Source: Bacteroidota bacterium
GTDB taxonomy: Bacteria > Bacteroidota > Bacteroidia > UKL13-3
Assembly: GCA_027482225.1 (NCBI GenBank)
Contig: JAIXWD010000016.1
Location: forward strand, 78,050 to 142,049
DNA: 64,000 nt
Direction of reading: 5' to 3'
Shown piece after piece: positions 57,175 to 64,000 of the stretch. Under the pieces are notes generated by a model. It ran no database searches. It was given only the letters and a program-made list of their open reading frames with translations, and had not been told where the DNA came from. Position 1 is the stretch's first letter. Each line of letters opens with the position of its first letter. The position numbers were made by a program, and so were the translations under genes.

Positions 57175-60100
57175 TTAATTAGCTTTTGTTAATTGAACTT
57201 TTATAAGGTGTTCGTCAACCTCTATTTCTGCCGAAAGCTCTGCTGCTGTCACAATCTCAAGCTTATCAGCTAAAATTTCCGTGCAAATATATGCTTTATA
57301 AGCATTTATAGCATTGTTTATATAATCGTGCAACAGTATTTGTACATTTATTTTATCAGTTACCTCTAAACTTGTCTCTTTTCTTAAGGCCTGAAGCTTG
57401 CTAACTACCTCACGTGCAATACCTTCTAGTTTTAGTTCTGGACTTATTTCTATATCTAGAGCTACCGTAACTTTTCCTTCGTGGGCTACTTTATAACCCG
57501 TAATATCTTTCGACATGATTTCCACATCGTTAATTTCCAAAGACATCTCTTCGCCTTCAACGTCTATGTTAATACAGCCCTTTTGCTCTAATTTTGAAAT
57601 TTGTTCTGTATTCATAGCTAAAATAGCATCGCCCACAGCCTTCATTTTTGCACCTACTTTTTTACCCAATACCCTAAAGTTTGGTTTGATAGATTTTTCA
57701 ATTTCTTCAATAAATTCAAGTTGTTTTACATTTACCTCAGATAAAATCAAATCTTGTACATGTATGATTTCGTCTTTAATGCGCGCATCAACCATTGGGA
57801 TTAAAATTTTTTGTAGCGGTTGACGAACTTTGATGTTTTCTTTTTTACGAATAGATAACACCAATGAAGATATTTTTTGTGCATACTCCATTTGTTCTTC
57901 TAATCGTAAGTCAATTAAATTTTCATCAGCGTTTACCAAATCAGTTAAATGCACCGACTCGCTTTTACCATTTAAATTTTTGTATACCCAATCGCTAAAA
58001 AATGGCGCAAACGAACTGCTTAATTGCGATATTGTAATTAAACATTGGTATAAAGTTTCGTAAGCGGCTTTTTTATCTGCATTCATTTCACCTTTCCAGA
58101 AACGCCTGCGGCTTAAACGAATAAACCAGTTACTGAAATGGTCGCCTGTAAATTCTTCTATGGCACGAACAGCTGGTGTGGCATCGTAATCGTCCATGTG
58201 TTCGCGAACCAATTTAACCAAGCTGTTTAATTTGCTTATAATCCAACGATCCAATTCGGTGCGTTCGCTTATTGGTGTTAAGTTGTTTTCGTCAAACTCA
58301 AACCCATCAATATTGGCGTATATAGCAAAGAAAGAATAGGTGTTGTACAATGTGCCAAAAAACTTACGTTGACTTTCAGCTACGCCTTCCAAATCAAACT
58401 TAAGGTTATCCCAAGGATCACTGTTGCCTAACATATACCAGCGTGTGGCATCTGCACCGTATTTAGATATGGTTGCAAACGGATCAACAATGTTGCCTAG
58501 ACGTTTGCTCATTTTTACCCCGTTTTTATCTAAAACCAGTCCGTTGGCAATTACATTTTTAAAGGCAATTCCAGGATTATTGTTTTGTTGGTTGATGGTC
58601 TTAATTTCATCACTACATTCATTTAATAAAACAGCAATTGCGTGTAATGTAAAAAACCATCCACGGGTTTGGTCAACACCTTCTGCAATAAAATCAGCAG
58701 GGTAGTTCTCGCTTAAGGGAATTTCTTTGTTAAAAGGAAAATTCCATTGCGCATATGGCATCGCGCCACTATCAAACCAAACATCAATTAAATCAGCTTC
58801 ACGCAACATTCTTTCGCCCTTACTCGATACCAATATCAATTCATCAACATATGGTTTGTGCAAGTCTTTCATTTCAAAATCTTGCGGAATAAATCCTGCA
58901 ACTTTTGCTTTGGCAAGTTCTTCTTGTAACTCGGCATTAGAGCCAATGCATTTTTCCTCAGTACCATCCTCTGTTCTCCAAATTGGTAGAGGCGTTCCCC
59001 AATAACGTGAACGAGATAAATTCCAATCTACTAAGTTTTCTAACCAATTACCAAAACGTCCAGTTCCGGTGTGCTCTGGTTTCCAATTAATTTTTTGATT
59101 GGCTTCAACCAGTTTGTCTTTGTATGCAGTTGTTTTAATAAACCAACTTTCTAGTGGGTAGTATAAAATGGGCTTATCGGTTCTCCAACAATGCGGATAT
59201 GTATGTTCGTATTTTTCTTTCTTAAACAACTTACCTTCGGTTTGTAATTTAAGAATGATGCGCTCATCCACGCTCAGGTAATTTAATTTTGAGGTATCTT
59301 TAATTACACCACTTAATTTTTCTTTTTGTATAACAAGAGCTGCTTCTTTTTCTGCATCGGTTAAGTAGGCTTCTTTTACGTATTCTTCTCCATATAAAAA
59401 TTGTCCGTCTTGCACTTCGGGTAAAAACTTACCGCGTTTATCAACCAAAGTTAAACTGCCAATGCCGTTTTGTTTAGCAACCCTAAAGTCATCTGCACCA
59501 AAACTTGGCGCAATGTGCACAATACCTGTACCATCTTCGGTTGTTACAAAATCTCCTGTAATTACTTTAAATGCATCACCATTTTCTACATTGGCAAAAG
59601 GCAACAATTGCTCGTAACGTATTCCGGCTAGGTCGGCACCTTTAATTTCTTTTACTACTTCAAATGGTATGTTTTTATCACCAGCTTTATAATCAACTAA
59701 TTTTAACTCCGCATTTTCTGCTTTAAAATGTTTGCCAAGTAAATCTTTTGCTAACACAACGGTACATGGCTGATGAGTATTAGGGTTAAATGTTTTTATG
59801 AGTGCATAATCAATTTTAGCACCAACAGCTAATGCTGTGTTAGATGGCAAAGTCCAAGGAGTGGTGGTCCAAGCCAAGAAATATACATCGCCTTCAAATG
59901 GCGCGTGAATGGCTTTAAACATAGCCACAGCGGTCATGTCTTTTACATCTTTGTACGTGCCAGGTTGGTTTAACTCGTGCGAGCTTAATCCAGTTCCTGC
60001 AGCAGGAGAGTAAGGTTGAATGGTGTAACCTTTGTACAACAAACCTTTATTGTACAATTGTTTTAAAATCCACCAAAGCGATTCGATGTAGTTGTTATCG

Positions 60101-60555
60101 TAAGTTACGTAAGGATCGTTTAGGTTAACCCAATAGCCCATGCGTGTGGTTAAGTTGTTCCACACATCGGTGTATTTCATTACATCTTTTTTGCAGGCTT
60201 CGTTGTATTCTGCCACCGATATTTTTTTACCAATATCTTCTTTGGTAATGCCCAATGTTTTTTCTACTTGCAACTCAACAGGCAAACCGTGAGTATCCCA
60301 ACCAGCTTTACGTTTTACCTGAAAACCTTTAAGTGTATTGTAACGGCAAAAAATATCTTTAACCGTGCGGCTCATTACATGGTGAATACCCGGCATACCA
60401 TTAGCACTTGGCGGACCTTCGTAAAACACAAAAGATTTTGCGCCAGCGCGGTTGCTCACGCTTTTTTCAAAAATGTGATGTTCTTGCCAAAACTTAAGTA
60501 TTTCCTCTTCAAATGCAGGAAAGTCAAGTTTTTTGTATTCGTTGTATTTACTCAT
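57175..60555 (-). CDS. ileS: Isoleucine--tRNA ligase
   Basis: FYEGPPSANGMPGIHHVMSRTVKDIFCRY; GWDTHGLPVELQVEK; KMSKRLGNIVDP. Confidence 0.98.
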   Translation of the reverse strand: MSKYNEYKKLDFPAFEEEILKFWQEHHIFEKSVSNRAGAKSFVFYEGPPSANGMPGIHHVMSRTVKDIFCRYNTLKGFQVKRKAGWDTHGLPVELQVEKTLGITKEDIGKKISVAEYNEACKKDVMKYTDVWNNLTTRMGYWVNLNDPYVTYDNNYIESLWWILKQLYNKGLLYKGYTIQPYSPAAGTGLSSHELNQPGTYKDVKDMTAVAMFKAIHAPFEGDVYFLAWTTTPWTLPSNTALAVGAKIDYALIKTFNPNTHQPCTVVLAKDLLGKHFKAENAELKLVDYKAGDKNIPFEVVKEIKGADLAGIRYEQLLPFANVENGDAFKVITGDFVTTEDGTGIVHIAPSFGADDFRVAKQNGIGSLTLVDKRGKFLPEVQDGQFLYGEEYVKEAYLTDAEKEAALVIQKEKLSGVIKDTSKLNYLSVDERIILKLQTEGKLFKKEKYEHTYPHCWRTDKPILYYPLESWFIKTTAYKDKLVEANQKINWKPEHTGTGRFGNWLENLVDWNLSRSRYWGTPLPIWRTEDGTEEKCIGSNAELQEELAKAKVAGFIPQDFEMKDLHKPYVDELILVSSKGERMLREADLIDVWFDSGAMPYAQWNFPFNKEIPLSENYPADFIAEGVDQTRGWFFTLHAIAVLLNECSDEIKTINQQNNNPGIAFKNVIANGLVLDKNGVKMSKRLGNIVDPFATISKYGADATRWYMLGNSDPWDNLKFDLEGVAESQRKFFGTLYNTYSFFAIYANIDGFEFDENNLTPISERTELDRWIISKLNSLVKLVREHMDDYDATPAVRAIEEFTGDHFSNWFIRLSRRRFWKGEMNADKKAAYETLYQCLITISQLSSSFAPFFSDWVYKNLNGKSESVHLTDLVNADENLIDLRLEEQMEYAQKISSLVLSIRKKENIKVRQPLQKILIPMVDARIKDEIIHVQDLILSEVNVKQLEFIEEIEKSIKPNFRVLGKKVGAKMKAVGDAILAMNTEQISKLEQKGCINIDVEGEEMSLEINDVEIMSKDITGYKVAHEGKVTVALDIEISPELKLEGIAREVVSKLQALRKETSLEVTDKINVQILLHDYINNAINAYKAYICTEILADKLEIVTAAELSAEIEVDEHLIKVQLTKAN

Positions 60556-60721
60556 TTGTAGTTATGGTATTAGGTCGAATCATGGATTTGACGGTATTGT
60601 CTTTCAATTACTCAGCCCTAAATAAAAGTTTGCGAAAATAGGACTTAGCAGTTATAAATGAAAGAGTTAATGAATATTGCTTTAAGTTATTGCCAATGTT
60701 GATTTTGAGTGTGTTAAAACA

Positions 60722-60750
60722 AAAATACCAACTATAAGAGTTGGTATTTT
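60722..60750. terminator. Hairpin terminator
   Basis: aaaataccaactataagagttggtatttt. Confidence 0.7.
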
Positions 60751-60756
60751 ATTATT

Positions 60757-63123
60757 TTATTCCTCATCATTATCGGTTGGCTCAGGCTCAAGTTCAACCA
60801 ATGTACGGCTAAATTCTTCTTTATTATTAATTGATTTTTCGAGCGATAACAACAAGGATGGCAACAGCAGTAAATTCATAAACATACCAAATATTAAGGC
60901 CAACGATGTGAGTACACCCAAGGCAATGGTACCACCAAAATCGCTGGCAGCAAAAATGATAAAGCCTGCAAACAAGGCTACTGCAGTATAAATAATACTT
61001 GGGCCAGCTTCTTGTAAACTCTCGGGTATGGCTACTTTCATATCCCAATTGTGTTTTTTAAGTGAGTTGCGGTACTTGGCTAAATAGTGTATGGTAAAAT
61101 CAACCACAATACCATAGGCAACAGAAAAAATGATAATGGTTGATGGTTTAAGTCTGATGTCGAAATAGCCCATAATACCCAATGTCATTAACAAAGGAAC
61201 TATATTAGGAATTAAAGATATGAGCACCATTTTCCAACTGAAAAATAAAAATGCCATCATAATAGAAATGATGATGAGAGCAGCAATTACACTTTGCAAA
61301 AGGTTTGCAACCAAGTAATCGTTACCCTTTAAAAAAATTAAACTGGTACCTGTTAGTTTAACATCGTATTTATCTTTAGGAAAAATTTCTTCAACAATGG
61401 TTTGTACTCTTTGGTTTAACGTTTTTAACTCTACAGATCCTACATCAGCCATTTGTATGCTAATGCGAGCTATTTGGTAATTGCTATCAACCATGCTCTT
61501 CATTAAACCTCCACTTACTTCGCCTCCTCTTGGCACATAACTTAGCAGTTCACTTATATCTAAAGCACTAGGTATAATATAATATCTCTCGTCTCCATCG
61601 TGGTAACCTTGGTTGGCAAATTTTAAAAAATCAACCATAGAAATCGCTTTACTAAATTCAGGAAACTCGGCCAATTCTTTTTGTAAGCGATTCATTTTTT
61701 GTAGGGTTGAAAAATCTTTTACCCCATTTTTTCGCTTGGTATCAATCCTAATTTCAAAAGGTAAAACACCTTTTAATTCTTTTTCAAAAAACTTTAAATC
61801 GGTGTATACTTTGTCTTTTTGTGGCAAATCATCAACCACATAACCTAATGAGCGTACTTGCATACTGCCATATACGGATACAATACAAACCGCAATGGTA
61901 ATAGCATAAATAATCTTTCGTTTTTCGTACACCCAAGTGTTACAAAGGCTCATTACTTTGTTTAAACGTTTGCTATCCAAATGTTTGGTGTGCTTTTGTT
62001 TTGGTGGTGGTAAATAGCTGTATACAACAGGTATAAACACCAACGATATAACATAAATGAGCATGATGTTAATGCCAGAAACTACAGAGAATTGATCGAG
62101 CAATGCACTGCCCGAAAAACTAAATACACAAAAACCAACAGCTGTTGTTACGTTGGTTAAAAATAGTGGCAAGCCATTTTTTGAAATCAGGCGAATAATG
62201 GCTAACATTTTATTGCCGTGTGCCCTAAACTCTTGATGATAAACGTTAAGTAAATAAATGCAATTTTGTATGCCAATTATAACCATTAACGGAGGAATAA
62301 TACCTGTTAATAAAGTAATTTTATAACCAAGTATAGCTGTACTACCAAGGGTAATAACCACGCCAATAATTACTACAATTAATGAAAAAATTACTGCCGA
62401 TATAAAACGAAAGAATAAGAAAATAAATAGTGCTGTAACCAGTATGGATAAGTAGGTAAAAATTTTAATTTCATTAGCTACTTTACTGGCATATACAGTA
62501 CGTACATAAGGTAATCCGCTGTAATGAATTTCGATGTTGTGCTTTTCGCCAAATGCTTTACAATGTGCTTCAATTTCTGCTACTAAACCTATACGGTCTT
62601 TACTATCTAATTTTTGTTTGTTAAGTGTAATGGCAAGTAGCGCTACATCACCCTTTTCATTGTACAATATACCTTTATACAGTGGCAATGATGAAATAAC
62701 ATTTTTAACTGAATCCATTTCTGCTTGTGATTGCAGATATCCGTTTATTATTGGTTTCAGTTCTAATTTATGCAAGCTATCATTTCGATAGGGCATGTAT
62801 AAGTTGGTTATGGAGAGTACTTTTTCAACTCCATTGGTTTTACTTATTTTATTGTTTAGTTCAATTAAATCATTAAAAAAGTCTTTTTCATACAACTTGT
62901 CAGATTGAATTCCAATGGCCAATATGTTTCCGTCTTCGCCAAAAGTTTGTTTAAATTTAACATACTCAATAAAGTCGGGGTCGTTATTGGGTATAACCTT
63001 AGCGAAATCGTAGGTTAGTTGCACCTTGGTTGCAAAATACCCAAAAAACAAAGTAACAATTCCAAGTGCTACTAAAAACCAAAAGCGGTTACGTATAACG
63101 TATGTTCCTATTTTTTGCCACAT
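60757..63123 (-). CDS. RND/MMPL family transporter
   Basis: Two sets of TM blocks around periplasmic loops; ...YGIVVDFTIHYLAKYRNSL; GVVITLGSTAILGYKITLLTGIIPPLMVIIGIQNCIYLLNVYHQEF. Confidence 0.92.
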   Translation of the reverse strand: MWQKIGTYVIRNRFWFLVALGIVTLFFGYFATKVQLTYDFAKVIPNNDPDFIEYVKFKQTFGEDGNILAIGIQSDKLYEKDFFNDLIELNNKISKTNGVEKVLSITNLYMPYRNDSLHKLELKPIINGYLQSQAEMDSVKNVISSLPLYKGILYNEKGDVALLAITLNKQKLDSKDRIGLVAEIEAHCKAFGEKHNIEIHYSGLPYVRTVYASKVANEIKIFTYLSILVTALFIFLFFRFISAVIFSLIVVIIGVVITLGSTAILGYKITLLTGIIPPLMVIIGIQNCIYLLNVYHQEFRAHGNKMLAIIRLISKNGLPLFLTNVTTAVGFCVFSFSGSALLDQFSVVSGINIMLIYVISLVFIPVVYSYLPPPKQKHTKHLDSKRLNKVMSLCNTWVYEKRKIIYAITIAVCIVSVYGSMQVRSLGYVVDDLPQKDKVYTDLKFFEKELKGVLPFEIRIDTKRKNGVKDFSTLQKMNRLQKELAEFPEFSKAISMVDFLKFANQGYHDGDERYYIIPSALDISELLSYVPRGGEVSGGLMKSMVDSNYQIARISIQMADVGSVELKTLNQRVQTIVEEIFPKDKYDVKLTGTSLIFLKGNDYLVANLLQSVIAALIIISIMMAFLFFSWKMVLISLIPNIVPLLMTLGIMGYFDIRLKPSTIIIFSVAYGIVVDFTIHYLAKYRNSLKKHNWDMKVAIPESLQEAGPSIIYTAVALFAGFIIFAASDFGGTIALGVLTSLALIFGMFMNLLLLPSLLLSLEKSINNKEEFSRTLVELEPEPTDNDEE

Positions 63124-63235
63124 AATAAAGTGGGCGAATTTAATTAAATAAAATAAGTAGTAAGTTAAATTTATGTTCGTATTTGATATAACATTTATCA
63201 GTTAAATGCGTTACGTTTGAAGTTTATTTTATTTA

Positions 63236-64000
63236 ATGGCATACATGCGTTTTATATCTATATTACTGGTTTTTGGCCTATCTATATTCAGTTTATCTGC
63301 ACAATTTAGTGTGCCTAAAGTAGGCAATTGGAGGGTGCATTTGCCATATCAAACCAATAATACTGTGGCCCAGAACGGAAGTATTGTTTATGCAGGTTCG
63401 TCTAGCGGGGTATTTAGTTTTGATATAGAAGACAACTCGTTGGAAGTAATGAGTAAAGTAAATGGGCTTTCTGATGTAGAAGTGAGCAAAATTGAATTTG
63501 ATAACAGCACCCAAACACTAATTATTATTTATAACAATACCAATATAGATTTAATGAGTAATGGCATCATTACCAACTTACCTGATTTATTAAGGAAAAC
63601 CATAATAGGTGATAAAAAGGTAAATGATGTTACAGTGGTAGATGGTTTTGCTTATTTAGCATGCTCATTTGGTATTGTAAAAATAGATTTAGTAAGAAAA
63701 CAGGTCATTGATTCGTATCAAAATATTGGTATCGGAGGTGTAAACTTAGCTGTAAACGATATTGCTGTTTACAACAGTAATTTATATGCTAGTTCTGATG
63801 TTGGATTGTATCGTGCTTCTTTAAACAGCGGCAATTTAAGTGATTATAATTTTTGGACCGAAATTAGAAACGATACTTGTAAGCACTTAATTACAGTTGG
63901 AAATTATTTGTTTGTTAGTACAGCTAACTCTGTAAATTTAATTAGGCGTTATGATGGTGTAATTTGGGATACGTTGAAAGGAGCATCTGGTGAGGTGACA
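63236..64000 (+). CDS. porZ: PorZ-like T9SS protein (beta-propeller), truncated by window edge
   Basis: MAYMRFISILLVFGLSIFSLSAQFSVPKVGNWRVHLPYQTNNTVAQNGSIVYAGSSSGVFSFDIEDNSLEVMSKVNGLSDVEVSKIEFDNSTQTLIIIYNNTNIDLM; open to the window end. Confidence 0.8.
   Translation, partial: MAYMRFISILLVFGLSIFSLSAQFSVPKVGNWRVHLPYQTNNTVAQNGSIVYAGSSSGVFSFDIEDNSLEVMSKVNGLSDVEVSKIEFDNSTQTLIIIYNNTNIDLMSNGIITNLPDLLRKTIIGDKKVNDVTVVDGFAYLACSFGIVKIDLVRKQVIDSYQNIGIGGVNLAVNDIAVYNSNLYASSDVGLYRASLNSGNLSDYNFWTEIRNDTCKHLITVGNYLFVSTANSVNLIRRYDGVIWDTLKGASGEVT

Noticed and set aside
56975-57178. Antisense ORF of AATFLATTFLGAGL repeats
   Set aside because: Mirror image of the basic repeat coding sequence; no independent signal.
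57515-57823. 102-aa plus-strand ORF
   Set aside because: Antisense to ileS.

Overview
Low-GC Bacteroidota chromosomal segment, mostly housekeeping and envelope genes. No rRNA, tRNA, CRISPR array, transposase or phage module was recognised. The main functional block is a type IX secretion (T9SS) locus: gldJ, two tandem porP/sprF, porU and porV at about 34.8-43.7 kb, followed by ispF, murF and a T9SS cargo protein, with a porZ-like gene running off the right edge. Other content includes two large TonB-dependent receptors (one paired with DUF4249), two ECF sigma factors, a LemA/TPM cluster, a DASH-type cryptochrome, a bacterial deoxyhypusine-synthase-like protein, a DnaQ/GIY-YIG fusion, and an ileS - (Lys/Ala/Pro repeat + DksA-like) - lspA neighbourhood. 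No convincing new multi-gene system was found. The best unexplained signals are four independent gene-decay scars that simple ORF calling misses: (i) a cupin-like remnant at ~2.74-2.89 kb; (ii) a nucleotidyltransferase with a 2-nt frameshift and a premature stop at ~24.9-25.4 kb; (iii) a DUF1826-like gene split by one in-frame TAA at 26,933; (iv) an out-of-frame fusion at ~54,840 joining the N-terminus of an S9 oligopeptidase to the C-terminus of a DUF5686-like outer-membrane protein. Also notable are a 14-copy 42-bp coding repeat, divergent start codons 16 bp apart at ilvE, a 44-nt perfect palindrome, and a possible leaderless promoter. All family names are from reading the translations; no database search was run.
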